DNA from: Pseudomonas haemolytica
Lineage (GTDB): Bacteria; Pseudomonadota; Gammaproteobacteria; Pseudomonadales; Pseudomonadaceae
Assembly: GCF_009659625.1 (NCBI RefSeq)
Contig: NZ_VOIW01000002.1
Location: forward strand, 558,001 to 622,000
Length of the DNA stretch: 64,000 nucleotides
Direction: 5' to 3'
Shown here one piece after another: positions 19,461-27,262 of the stretch. Under the pieces are notes generated by a model. That model saw only the letters and a list, made by a program, of their open reading frames with translations, had not been told where the DNA came from and did not search any database. Each line of letters starts with the position of its first letter. Position 1 is the stretch's first letter. Both the position numbers and the translations under genes were made by a program.

Positions 19461-20461
19461 TGCGTACCCTACTCGCCCTGGCGCTGCTCCTACTCGCACT
19501 GCTCGCTGGTGTCGCTATCGGCGAAACCGCCATCGAGCCGCAGGTGGTGTTGCAGGTGCTCGCCAATAAACTCTGGGCCGCAGGCTTCGTGCTGGACCCC
19601 ATCGATGAAGGCGTGGTGTGGAACTACCGCCTCACCCGCGCCTTGGTCGCCGCTGCCTGTGGCGCGGGGCTGGCGACCTGTGGGGTAATCCTGCAATCGC
19701 TGCTGCGTAACCCGCTGGCGGATCCGTACCTGTTGGGTATCAGCGCCGGCGCGTCGACCGGCGCGGTCCTCGTTGCCTTGATCGGTGTGGGTGGCGGCCT
19801 GGTGTCACTGTCGGCGGGTGCGTTTGCGGGAGCGATGGCGGCGTTTGCGCTGGTGATTCTGCTGGCACGGGCGAGCGGTTCGTCCAGTGGCACCGGGCAG
19901 ATCATCCTCGCGGGCATCGCCGGCTCGCAGTTGTTCAATGCCCTGACCGCATTCCTGATCACCAAGTCCGCCAGCTCCGAACAGGCCCGCGGCATTATGT
20001 TCTGGCTGCTGGGCAACCTCAGCGGCGTGCGCTGGCCGTCGGTATGGCTGGCGGTGCCGGTGGCGGTCGCTGGGCTGGCTGTGTGCCTGTGGCATCGCCG
20101 CGCGCTGGACGCGTTCACCTTCGGCAGCGACTCGGCGGCCTCCCTGGGCATCCCGGTGCGCCGTGTGCAATTTGTGCTGGTGGCCTGCGCCGCGTTGGTG
20201 ACGGCGGTGATGGTGTCCATCGTGGGTTCCATCGGCTTTGTGGGGTTGGTGATTCCCCACGCCGCACGCCTGTTGCTCGGCACCGGGCATTCGCGGTTGC
20301 TGCCAGCCAGCGCCCTTGGCGGCGCGTTGTTTCTGATCGCGGCTGATGTGCTCTCGCGCACCTTGATCAAGGGCCAGGTGATTCCCGTGGGCGTGGTCAC
20401 TGCCTTGGTGGGTGCTCCGGTATTTGCGTTGATCCTGATTGGCCGGAGGAATGCGCGATGA
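19457..20461 (+). CDS. btuC: Cobalamin ABC transporter permease
   Basis: 334 residues, FecCD/BtuC family with about ten hydrophobic segments. Hallmarks: YRLTRALVAAACGAGLATCG, QSLLRNPLADPYLLGISAG, and the coupling region GSIGFVGLVIPHAARLL. Inner-membrane channel of the corrinoid importer. Start overlaps the btuF stop and its own stop overlaps the btuD start, so the three genes are translationally coupled. Confidence 0.88.
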   Translation: MMRTLLALALLLLALLAGVAIGETAIEPQVVLQVLANKLWAAGFVLDPIDEGVVWNYRLTRALVAAACGAGLATCGVILQSLLRNPLADPYLLGISAGASTGAVLVALIGVGGGLVSLSAGAFAGAMAAFALVILLARASGSSSGTGQIILAGIAGSQLFNALTAFLITKSASSEQARGIMFWLLGNLSGVRWPSVWLAVPVAVAGLAVCLWHRRALDAFTFGSDSAASLGIPVRRVQFVLVACAALVTAVMVSIVGSIGFVGLVIPHAARLLLGTGHSRLLPASALGGALFLIAADVLSRTLIKGQVIPVGVVTALVGAPVFALILIGRRNAR

Positions 20462-21222
20462 GCGTACTGAGCTGCAGCGGCCTGGGCTTCAAGGTGCGTG
20501 AGGCGCAGTTGCTGCGCGATGTAGACCTGGACGTAGAGCTGGGTGAAACCCTTGGCATCGTCGGGCCGAACGGTTCGGGCAAATCCACCCTGCTCAAATT
20601 GCTCGCCGGCTTGCGTGCACCGGGCAGCGGTGAAGTACGCTTGGGCGGCAAGCGCCTGGATGAGTTATCGCGCCGCACCATCGCGCAACAGCTGGCGGTG
20701 GTCGAACAGCAAGCCGATACCGATGACGCCATTCGCGTATTCGACGCCGTGGCATTGGGCCGTACGCCATGGCTGTCGGCACTGAGCCCGTGGTCTCGCG
20801 AAGACGACGCCATCGTGCGCCAAGCGTTGCACGACGTGGACGCCACCCACCTGAGCCAACGCGCCTGGCGCAGCCTCTCGGGCGGCGAACGCCAACGCGT
20901 GCACATCGCCCGCGCCCTCGCACAGCGGCCGCAGATTCTGTTGCTGGATGAGCCGACCAATCACCTGGATATCCAGCATCAACTGGCGATATTAAAAGGT
21001 GTGCAAGGCTTGCCGGTAACCACCTTGATCGCCCTGCATGACCTGAACCAGGCGCTGACCTGTGATCGCCTGGCCGTTCTGGATCGCGGGCGGCTGGTGG
21101 CACTGGGCACACCACTGGAGGTGCTGACGCCAGAGCGCCTGCAAGAGACATTCGGGGTACAGGGGCATTACCTGACGGACCCGTTTGATGGCGCGCAAAT
21201 CCTGCGCCTGCGCTCTACCTGA
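20458..21222 (+). CDS. btuD: Cobalamin ABC transporter ATP-binding protein
   Basis: 254 residues. Walker A GPNGSGKS, Q-loop region EQQAD, ABC signature LSGGERQR, Walker B ILLLDEPTNHLD and the H-loop histidine in ALHDLNQ are intact. FepC/BtuD-type ATPase driving the BtuC channel. ATGA overlap with btuC. Last gene of the riboswitch operon, ending ten bases from a convergent GNAT gene without an obvious terminator. Confidence 0.88.
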   Translation: MSVLSCSGLGFKVREAQLLRDVDLDVELGETLGIVGPNGSGKSTLLKLLAGLRAPGSGEVRLGGKRLDELSRRTIAQQLAVVEQQADTDDAIRVFDAVALGRTPWLSALSPWSREDDAIVRQALHDVDATHLSQRAWRSLSGGERQRVHIARALAQRPQILLLDEPTNHLDIQHQLAILKGVQGLPVTTLIALHDLNQALTCDRLAVLDRGRLVALGTPLEVLTPERLQETFGVQGHYLTDPFDGAQILRLRST

Positions 21223-21232
21223 CACATTTGAT

Positions 21233-21724
21233 CTACAGAGGTCGGTGCATATGGGTGGTCTGCCATACCGGGTCAGCTTCCACGTGCACCACCTCGAACC
21301 CCTGCCGGATCCAGAAATCAATCGCGCCGGGCAGAAACGGGTGGGTATGCAGGTAAACCATCTCCACCCCATCCGCCCGCGCCAACGCTTCCAGCGAACG
21401 GTATAGCTCACCCGCCAGGCCAAAGCGCCGGAAGGCCGGAAGTACGTACAGGCGCACCACTTCCACTGTCTTGCAGCCCTGGTAGTTCAACTGTGCAAAG
21501 CGGCCGTCATACGGCAGGTAACCCACCGCCGCAACGATCCGGCCTTCGGCACGAGCAATCAGAAACTGACCGTCGCCCTGGAGGTAGATGGCTTCGAACT
21601 GCGCCAGGTCATCCGGTAACCCGGTCGCCTTGAGTTTTGGAAAAATCTCATCACGAGCCTGCAAAACGAAGCGTAAAACTTCGGGAATGTCAGCGGCCGT
21701 CACGGCCTGGATGCTAGCGCTCAT
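21233..21724 (-). CDS. GNAT-family N-acetyltransferase
   Basis: 163 residues. Acetyl-CoA-binding segment VVRLYVLPAFRRFGLAGELY (motif A) and the C-terminal DFWIRQGFEVV are clear. Substrate unknown. The start at 21724 (MSASIQAVTAADIPE) lies inside the end of the upstream esterase gene (11-base overlap), so the two are probably co-translated. Confidence 0.85.
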   Translation of the reverse strand: MSASIQAVTAADIPEVLRFVLQARDEIFPKLKATGLPDDLAQFEAIYLQGDGQFLIARAEGRIVAAVGYLPYDGRFAQLNYQGCKTVEVVRLYVLPAFRRFGLAGELYRSLEALARADGVEMVYLHTHPFLPGAIDFWIRQGFEVVHVEADPVWQTTHMHRPL

Positions 21725-22643
21725 AGCCAAGGATTCGACTCGCTATCCACTTGCGGCTGTAAGCCAGCACGCTAGCGGCCATCGCCACCGGAAAATGAAT
21801 GAACCCATGGGCCGCTTCCGGCAGCAGATGCGCCTCGACCCCGCCCCAGCGCTCGGCGATCAGCAGCGTGTCGTCCTTGAGCGGGTCCAACTCGCCCACA
21901 AACATCAGTGCCGGTGGCATGCCTGCAAAGTCTCCATACAACGGTGACAAAGGCGCCTGACGGCGCGCCTCATCGGTCATTCCGGGCGTCAGCATGCGAA
22001 GCGCCTGGACCATGCCCGGCCCATCCAGCAACAAGGTGTCCGGCCCCGCTGTACGCACGCTCGGCGTACCGGTCAAATCGTAGACGCCGTAATACAACAC
22101 CGCGCCGCTTACGCGCTTGAGCAGCTCGGGCCATTGCTTGAGCGCCAGCAACGTGGCTGCCGCCAAGTGCCCACCAGCCGACTCACCGACAACAATCACC
22201 GGCAAGTCGGCAAACTCGGAGCATTCACCCAAGAGCCAACGGGCGGCGACCAGGCAGTCTTCCAGCAGCCCTTCAATCGGCGTATCCACCGCCAGCCGAT
22301 AATCCACCGACACCACCGCCACGTCGCACGCGTTGACCATGCCGAGGTTGAGGTCGTCATCCATCTGCGCATTGCCGATCACCCAACCGCCGCCGTGGAT
22401 ATCCAGCACCACGCCTTTAGGCTTGCCACTCGGCCGCAGGATGCGCACGGGCACAGAGCCCAGCATTTTTCGCTCTGCCACGGGCGCCTTCTTCAGGGTT
22501 TGACTGACGCGCAACAGTGCCTGGATCAGGCGCGGCGTGATGCGGTTGCGGATTTTAAAGCGCGGCATCCACGCAAGCTTCTGATTGAAGCGGCGCATCT
22601 GGGCCAATTCAGTCTCGCTGGCGGGCCATGGTGTGTAGGCCAT
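21714..22643 (-). CDS. Alpha/beta hydrolase, hormone-sensitive-lipase family esterase
   Basis: 309 residues. HSL-family oxyanion motif HGGGWVIG, nucleophile elbow GESAGG, acid in GELDPLKDD and histidine in AAHGFIHFP. No signal peptide; a cytosolic esterase of short acyl esters is likely. Its ATG shares one base with the stop of tspO (TGATG). Confidence 0.88.
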   Translation of the reverse strand: MAYTPWPASETELAQMRRFNQKLAWMPRFKIRNRITPRLIQALLRVSQTLKKAPVAERKMLGSVPVRILRPSGKPKGVVLDIHGGGWVIGNAQMDDDLNLGMVNACDVAVVSVDYRLAVDTPIEGLLEDCLVAARWLLGECSEFADLPVIVVGESAGGHLAAATLLALKQWPELLKRVSGAVLYYGVYDLTGTPSVRTAGPDTLLLDGPGMVQALRMLTPGMTDEARRQAPLSPLYGDFAGMPPALMFVGELDPLKDDTLLIAERWGGVEAHLLPEAAHGFIHFPVAMAASVLAYSRKWIASRILGYER

Positions 22644-23083
22644 CAGCGGTTATTTCGCAGGATCGAGAAGTTCAAGGCGGCCGCCACGCACAGCCACGCC
22701 AGGTAAGGGAACAGGATCAACCCGGTAATCAGGTCCAGGCGTACGGCCAATACCACCATCGCCGCCACGGTAAGCCACAGCAGCACGATAACCACCATAC
22801 CGGCGAGAATGCGATGGGCGCCGAAGAACACCGGCGTCCACAGCGTGTTCAAGGCAATCTGCGCCGCCCACAGGGCCAACACCATTTCGCTGCCGGGGAT
22901 CTGGCTCAGGCGGTAACCGGCCCAGGCCAGCAGCAGATAGATGATCGTCCACGCCACCGGGAACAACCAATTGGGTGGGGTGAAGCTGGGCTTGATCAGG
23001 GATTCGTACCAAGCGCCGGGCTTGAAGATCACGCCGGTGCTGGCGGCGGCGGCGCAGGCAAGCAGGAAGATAAAGAAGGTCAT
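22643..23083 (-). CDS. tspO: TspO/MBR family tryptophan-rich sensory protein
   Basis: 146 residues with five hydrophobic helices. Characteristic KPSFTPPNWLFPVAWTIIYLL and AQIALNTLWTPVFFGAHRI. TspO proteins are membrane proteins binding porphyrins and linked to stress or tetrapyrrole control. The start at 23083 (MTFFIFLLACAAAASTG) is the family start; a longer frame exists. Overlaps the esterase gene by one base and follows the nucleotidyltransferase gene by 57 bases. Confidence 0.9.
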   Translation of the reverse strand: MTFFIFLLACAAAASTGVIFKPGAWYESLIKPSFTPPNWLFPVAWTIIYLLLAWAGYRLSQIPGSEMVLALWAAQIALNTLWTPVFFGAHRILAGMVVIVLLWLTVAAMVVLAVRLDLITGLILFPYLAWLCVAAALNFSILRNNR

Positions 23084-23140
23084 CGTCGGTCCTTGGCTGG
23101 AATGGTTACAACCTTGGACGCATGACATACCGGTAAAAGT

Positions 23141-23716
23141 TCACCTGCGATCAAGTGTGGGCTCCACGATCCTGAGCCAGGGCCAGCGCGCCTGATAACT
23201 TCTGGCCTTGTGCAAAAACAGCTCCGGCTCCGGATGCAGTGGGTTGATGCGCAACACACCCTGCTCCACATCATCCAAACCATAAGGCGCATAGACCTCG
23301 CCCGAGGCAATATCCAGCGCGATGCAAGTACCCGCCACCAGATAACGATCAACTCCCTGCCTGGCCGAGTGCAACGGCGAATAGGGCCGGCCAAACCGCT
23401 GACCGTACCAAAGATGCACCCGCGCCTGATTCTTGACCTCCACATTCACGCCCAGGTCCTGAAATAGTACGTTTGCCGCCCGAATCACCGCGTCCTCCGC
23501 TTCGTAGGACAGGTCCTCGTCGAAGTAAAATACGTCGTAGTCCTTGACGCCCTGAGCGGCCGGCAGATTGGCGTGATGGTTCCACACTGCCTGGAACAGG
23601 CAACCCGCCGTGAGCAGGCACTGTTGCACGCCCAGATCCGGCAGGCGCGCCGTGATCTGAGCATTGATCGGGTTAGTCATGGCCAACTCGAGCAACGTAT
23701 CGACGGTCAATGTCAT
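23141..23716 (-). CDS. Nucleotidyltransferase-like protein (DUF925)
   Basis: 191 residues. Contains the DUF925 pattern: LTAGCLFQAVWNH, KDYDVFYFDEDLSYEAED and YAPYGLDDV. The family resembles minimal nucleotidyltransferases; no enzyme activity can be stated. The ATG at 23716 has a perfect GGAGG seven bases upstream. First gene of a minus-strand run with tspO, esterase and GNAT. Confidence 0.82.
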   Translation of the reverse strand: MTLTVDTLLELAMTNPINAQITARLPDLGVQQCLLTAGCLFQAVWNHHANLPAAQGVKDYDVFYFDEDLSYEAEDAVIRAANVLFQDLGVNVEVKNQARVHLWYGQRFGRPYSPLHSARQGVDRYLVAGTCIALDIASGEVYAPYGLDDVEQGVLRINPLHPEPELFLHKARSYQARWPWLRIVEPTLDRR

Positions 23717-23768
23717 GTTCAATCCTCCCTGGTCAGCGCCAACCATAACACCCGAACATGGCACTTCT

Positions 23769-23790
23769 GTAGGCGCGAGCTTGCTCGTGA
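23769..23790. repeat. Single REP-like palindrome
   Basis: GTAGGCGCGAGC-TT-GCTCGTG is a short imperfect palindrome of the pseudomonad GCGAGC-TTGCTCGC repeat type, in the intergenic space upstream of the DUF925 gene. Confidence 0.55.
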
Positions 23791-23851
23791 AAACGCAAAC
23801 GGTACGCCAGGCTCCTGGACCACGAAGCGCCCAGCCCTGGCTGATGACTAC

Positions 23852-23928
23852 CCCTTAACTCAATAGCTCGCCCACTCGCCGCGTCGTTCTAAGCCACATA
23901 CGACGACTCGGCGAGTTGGCTGTTGATG
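23852..23928 (-). pseudogene. Decayed 3' tail of the SLYVAYDDAA small-protein family (remnant 1)
   Basis: Minus-strand translation reads SQLAESSYVA, a stop, then NDAASGRAIEL, closely matching the C-terminus of the intact gene at 26870-27103 (SQIAESLYVAYDDAASHRARELKG, shown here only as comparison in two halves: SQIAESLYVA and YDDAASHRAREL). No 5' part is present. A truncated copy with an internal stop. Confidence 0.6.
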
Positions 23929-23943
23929 AAGCGGGACGCGTGG

Positions 23944-24465
23944 CTACCGTGCGGTTGCCGGCAGCTCCTGGCACCACTTGATAGAACGCAACGCTTCCTC
24001 GGCAGGCACCAGCGCGTAGCGCGAGTAAAACATTGTTCCACCGAAACGACGGCCGTCGACTTCACCCAAGGTCTGCCCATCCGTGTAGGCAGAGGTGCTG
24101 AGTTGGTCGGCGATGTAATACACCTTTCCATTCTCGACAGTGATATCGAAACGCTGATTAACCATACCGCTGATGATCGGTGGCGAGGTGGAGGCGACGC
24201 TGTGCTTACCAGCGGGAATGCCGGCCTTGAAAAAACTACCGGAGGGCAAGCTGCCAATGGCGCGGCCATCGACCTGAATAGTCGGAGCGACCCCGTTACC
24301 GATGCTGGCCGACGTGCGATAGAAGTACACCGTGGCCTCATCCGCACGGGGTTGTGCCGGTGACGTGAAGAACGGTTGGCCTGTCAGGTCCGGACCGCTG
24401 ATGCAGCCGGTCAGTGAGGCCAGGGCTGCGAACAGGCCGGCCCAGAGTAGCGTACAGCGCTTCAT
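23944..24465 (-). CDS. Putative lipoprotein, DUF2846-like
   Basis: 173 residues. Lipoprotein signal MKRCTLLWAGLFAALASLTGC with lipobox LTGC, so exported and lipid-anchored. The mature part (ATVYFYRTSA, IQVDGRAIGSLPSGSFF, IPAGKHSV) resembles DUF2846 beta-sandwich proteins found in envelope lipoproteins. Function unknown. A second lipoprotein gene lies 65 bases upstream on the same strand. Confidence 0.75.
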   Translation of the reverse strand: MKRCTLLWAGLFAALASLTGCISGPDLTGQPFFTSPAQPRADEATVYFYRTSASIGNGVAPTIQVDGRAIGSLPSGSFFKAGIPAGKHSVASTSPPIISGMVNQRFDITVENGKVYYIADQLSTSAYTDGQTLGEVDGRRFGGTMFYSRYALVPAEEALRSIKWCQELPATAR

Positions 24466-24530
24466 GGCATGAAATTCCTTGAACGTGGATCAATGGGCGT
24501 CGGGTTCGATGACTGTCACCGTTACCGGAT

Positions 24531-25133
24531 TCAGATCGTGCAAAGCCCTTTGCCGAAGTCAGTGGCATCAGAACTCGGCCAAGGCGCAAAACCACTCTTT
24601 GCCGTCAGATTCACGATATTCCGGTCCTTGAGCATCGGGTACTTACGCTTCAGCTCCTGCACAGTGCTCTCGGCATTGTTCACGTTGGACAGGCAAAAGC
24701 GCAGCGCATCGACGCGCAGATCGCCGATATAAAGGGTTTCCCCGGCCTTCACCGAGAAAACCGCAGGCACAGGGCGCGGCATCGACCTTCCCGCGTAATA
24801 CACGTAATGCCACTGCGTGTACTCATACTCACCCGGCGGCACTTCATACATGAAGTAATGGCCCAGCACAGAGGGTGATGGCTGATCATCTTCATTGCCC
24901 AGCGTCGTCAGCCGTAATGCGGTGCCGGGGGCTCCCTGTTGCTTGATCTCAACCACCAGCCCATGCGGCTGCATCATCGGAAAGCTCTCACCAATCGAAC
25001 CCACGATGATCGCCTTACTCGGGTCCGGTGCGTGCTTGCCGTCGTAGCGTGAGGTAGCGCACCCGGACAGAAGGGTCGCGCAAAGTGCGACCGCGGCCCA
25101 GACAAGATGTTTACTGCTGACTTTCCCTAGCAT
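24531..25133 (-). CDS. Putative lipoprotein of unknown function
   Basis: 200 residues. Signal MLGKVSSKHLVWAAVALCATLL ends in lipobox LSGC. The mature part has VGSIGESFPMMQPHGLVVEI, YMYEVPPGEYEYTQWHYVYY and KAGETLYIGDLRVDALRF, again the beta-sandwich style of the neighbouring DUF2846-like lipoprotein, suggesting a related pair. Co-directional with it. Confidence 0.75.
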   Translation of the reverse strand: MLGKVSSKHLVWAAVALCATLLSGCATSRYDGKHAPDPSKAIIVGSIGESFPMMQPHGLVVEIKQQGAPGTALRLTTLGNEDDQPSPSVLGHYFMYEVPPGEYEYTQWHYVYYAGRSMPRPVPAVFSVKAGETLYIGDLRVDALRFCLSNVNNAESTVQELKRKYPMLKDRNIVNLTAKSGFAPWPSSDATDFGKGLCTI

Positions 25134-25324
25134 TGGTCTTTTTTCCGATCAGTAATTTTGCAGTTTGTAGAGCCCAGCCGTGCGAACCGGAAGTTCGCAC
25201 ACCGGGTCCTTCGTTGTTGGCTCGTCCGGACCTATTGTCCAGCTACCCGCACCTTGATAACAACCCACTGTTGACCAATCACTGCGCAGCGCCTGAAGGC
25301 AAAATCCGATTCCCTCGTCGCGGC
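25134..25324. other. Intergenic stretch upstream of RNA element A
   Basis: Holds a clean hairpin GTGCGAAC-CGGAA-GTTCGCAC at 25180-25200 and otherwise no gene. It carries the promoter side of the minus-strand lipoprotein and probably the promoter of element A. Confidence 0.4.
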
Positions 25325-25617
25325 TTGCTCCATTGCCTACGCGTGCGTCAGAATCCGCCGGCTTGTGCGCTGGGGAGGCCGTCTCTAAGGTGGCTCCGTC
25401 GCTGAATTGTTCAGTGATCGGGTTTAGTAGCCTGAAGGTTAATCCAGACAACGTGCACGAGCTTCACCGATCAGACATTGCGTCTGTGTTTGATGGTGGC
25501 TGCGCGCAGGGCACCTTCGGGTGCGCCGGCTTTGTTTGGATTCCCCGGTCTACTAACCTGCGCACAGCCGCCACCCTTATGTTTAGTAGCTAAAGGATGG
25601 TGGCCCTAAACAGGAAT
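25325..25617 (+). ncRNA. Structured leader RNA element, copy A, upstream of a DUF6124 gene
   Basis: A ~290-base non-coding segment repeated at 42516-42808. Foldable parts shared by both copies: stem CCGTCGCTGAA/TTCAGTGATCGG (about 25397-25431), a small CAGAC/GTCTG hairpin (25472-25486), a 17-bp stem TGGTGGCTGCGCGCAGG (25494-25510) with CCTGCGCACAGCCGCCA (25557-25573, one mismatch), enclosing a GCACC-TTCG-GGTGC tetraloop hairpin (25511-25524). The box TTTAGTAG occurs twice (25433-25440, 25582-25589) and its complement CTACTAA once (25550-25556). Differences between copies keep pairing, often as G-U. Ends just ahead of the ribosome-binding site. I cannot name a known RNA family. Confidence 0.7.
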
Positions 25618-25623
25618 TCAAAC

Positions 25624-25857
25624 ATGCTCAAATCAGATTCAAGCGCCCTTTTCAACGTTGCCCCCAACGCCAGCAACGAAACCCTCATCACCAACAGCTA
25701 CGAAACCTTCACCAGCGTCAGCACCCTGCTGCTCGACCTGTCCGAAGACCTCAACGGCAAACACCGCGACATCGCCCTGGCCATCCACCAACTGAGCGAA
25801 CTGGGCGTACTCCTTACCGCCAGACTCCTCGATCGTGAAGCGCCCTGCCCTGGGTGA
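25624..25857 (+). CDS. DUF6124 (formerly DUF3077) small protein, copy A
   Basis: 77 residues, cytosolic, no signal. The C-terminal core NSYETFTSVSTLLLDLSEDL and ALAIHQLSELGVLL matches the gene at 42814-43155 residue for residue over most positions. Predicted to be two or three amphipathic helices; function unknown. ATG 25624 follows AGGA eight bases upstream, the same arrangement as copy B, and is chosen over 25597. It lacks the AIDHYLN N-terminal segment of copy B, so it is the shorter form. Confidence 0.82.
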   Translation: MLKSDSSALFNVAPNASNETLITNSYETFTSVSTLLLDLSEDLNGKHRDIALAIHQLSELGVLLTARLLDREAPCPG

Positions 25858-25860
25858 TGG

Positions 25861-25935
25861 TTAATCCTTCAATTCAATAGCTCGATAAGTCGCCGCGTCG
25901 TCGTAAGCCACGTTCAACGGACTCGGCGAGTTGGC
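25861..25935 (-). pseudogene. Decayed 3' tail of the SLYVAYDDAA family (remnant 2)
   Basis: Minus-strand translation gives QLAES in one frame and VAYDDAATYRAIELKD plus stop in another, so a frameshift has split the same C-terminal motif seen intact at 26870-27103. It abuts the stop of the DUF6124 gene, three bases away. No 5' part is present. Confidence 0.6.
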
Positions 25936-26059
25936 GTGCTGGGCGTGTGCCGGGTGGGTCGGATGACGACAGCCACGTCTGCTCCTGACCAGAAGCTGTA
26001 GGTCGACTGACTAGAGCGGGACGGTTACGCTGACGTTTTTCGCACGACGGGCAAAGCGT

Positions 26060-26461
26060 ATGACAATGGTGTACCAAGGAAGCTGCTTGTGCGCAGCCGT
26101 CACTTACGAGCTATCCGCCACGCCGAAAGCAGTGAGCCATTGCCATTGCAGCCAGTGCCGCAAAGGTCACGGGGCCGCATTCGCATCTTACGGCAGTGTT
26201 CCCCGTAACGCACTACGCATACTTTCCGGTGCCACCAGCATCAAAACCTATGCATCCTCAGAGGCGGTGTTACGCGAATTTTGCACGCACTGTGGCTCGA
26301 CATTGTTCTGGTCACGGTCTCAAGGGGAGTTTGCCGACTGGGTTTCGATAGCCCTGGGCACGCTCGACACGCCCTTCATACCTGAAAAGCAAAAACACGT
26401 TCATGTCGAATCCGCAGTTCATTGGCATACGCCATCCCCTTTTCCCTCTGCCTTCAATTAG
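26060..26461 (+). CDS. GFA (CENP-V) family zinc protein
   Basis: 133 residues. The glutathione-dependent formaldehyde-activating fold is recognisable by its zinc cysteines: GSCLCAAVTYEL, SHCHCSQCRKGHGAAF and FCTHCGSTLFW. Family members bind zinc and act as, or resemble, S-hydroxymethylglutathione synthase; most have no proven activity. No strong ribosome-binding site precedes the start. Its 3' end overlaps the convergent repeat-protein gene by eight bases. Confidence 0.87.
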   Translation: MTMVYQGSCLCAAVTYELSATPKAVSHCHCSQCRKGHGAAFASYGSVPRNALRILSGATSIKTYASSEAVLREFCTHCGSTLFWSRSQGEFADWVSIALGTLDTPFIPEKQKHVHVESAVHWHTPSPFPSAFN

Positions 26462-26753
26462 CCCCCGGGTAGTGATCCACGTACTGAATGGTGAAATCGG
26501 GGTAGTGATCGACAATCTGAATCTTGTAGTCGGGGTAGTGATCGACCGTTTTCCATTTGCCGGCTGAGTCTGGATAGTGATCTACCCGCTGTACCTTGAG
26601 GTCAGGGTAGCTGTCCACCACCTTGACCTTATAGTCCGGGAAGCTATCGACGAACTGGATGTTGCCGTAAATCTTCGAGACATCAACACTCGTAGCTGCC
26701 GAAGCCCAGAAGGTGCAGCTCAACAACAGTGACGCGATGACAACTTTAAACAT
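26454..26753 (-). CDS. Exported protein of tandem VDxYPD repeats
   Basis: 99 residues. Signal peptide MFKVVIASLLLSCTFWASA, then six repeats of about ten to twelve residues carrying VD(S/H)(F/Y)PD: VDSFPDYKVK, VDSYPDLKVQ, VDHYPDSAGK, VDHYPDYKIQ, VDHYPDFTIQ, VDHYPG. Regular alternation of hydrophobic residues suggests a small beta-propeller-like or beta-solenoid fold; that is inference. I cannot name a family. Start chosen at 26753 because the signal peptide begins there. Confidence 0.8.
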   Translation of the reverse strand: MFKVVIASLLLSCTFWASAATSVDVSKIYGNIQFVDSFPDYKVKVVDSYPDLKVQRVDHYPDSAGKWKTVDHYPDYKIQIVDHYPDFTIQYVDHYPGAN

Positions 26754-26869
26754 GACAGCCTCATCCTGAGAAAGATAAAGCCCACAGTCTAAAGATCCGC
26801 GCAAGCTGTCTCAAGAAACGCAAACGAGCTGGCGGCAACCGCCGAAGCTCAAACCGACAGCCCAGATGA

Positions 26870-27103
26870 TCAGCCTTTCAACTCACGCGCCCTATGGCTC
26901 GCCGCGTCGTCATACGCCACATACAACGACTCTGCAATTTGGCTTTTGATCGCCTTGGTGGCCTCCAGCCCCAACACAAACCCCTCGGCTTTGCCGCCAG
27001 CACGGTTAAGTTCTTCATGGGTGGAGGCGCCAGTAATCGCGTCAAGAAGCTTGGTGGCGTGAGGGCCGACGCCTTTGGGGAGGGAGATCTGGTCGATGGA
27101 CAT
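26870..27103 (-). CDS. Small conserved protein ending YVAYDDAASHRAREL, function unknown
   Basis: 77 residues, no signal or membrane segment. Begins MSIDQISLPKGVGPHATKLL and ends with ESLYVAYDDAASHRARELKG. AAGG lies eight bases before the ATG. Two degenerate copies of its 3' end occur at 23852-23928 and 25861-25935, so the gene belongs to a multiplying or recombining family in this region. Confidence 0.65.
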   Translation of the reverse strand: MSIDQISLPKGVGPHATKLLDAITGASTHEELNRAGGKAEGFVLGLEATKAIKSQIAESLYVAYDDAASHRARELKG

Positions 27104-27262
27104 TATCGCTACCTTGAAAAATTGAGTTCGGGAGCGAGTGGAACCACTGCCGGGGCTGGCATGGTAGACCTGTTTGCGATCAAACGGGTCGCTTTACGCG
27201 CAGCGGCGCTATTCTTCGCGGCTACGCAGTCAGATTGGGTCATTGATAAATCTGGAGGGTTT

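Noticed and set aside
25550..25556. CTACTAA resembling an intron branch point or group II intron motif
   Set aside because: No reverse transcriptase, domain V or splice-site context; the motif is better explained by pairing with the TTTAGTAG boxes.
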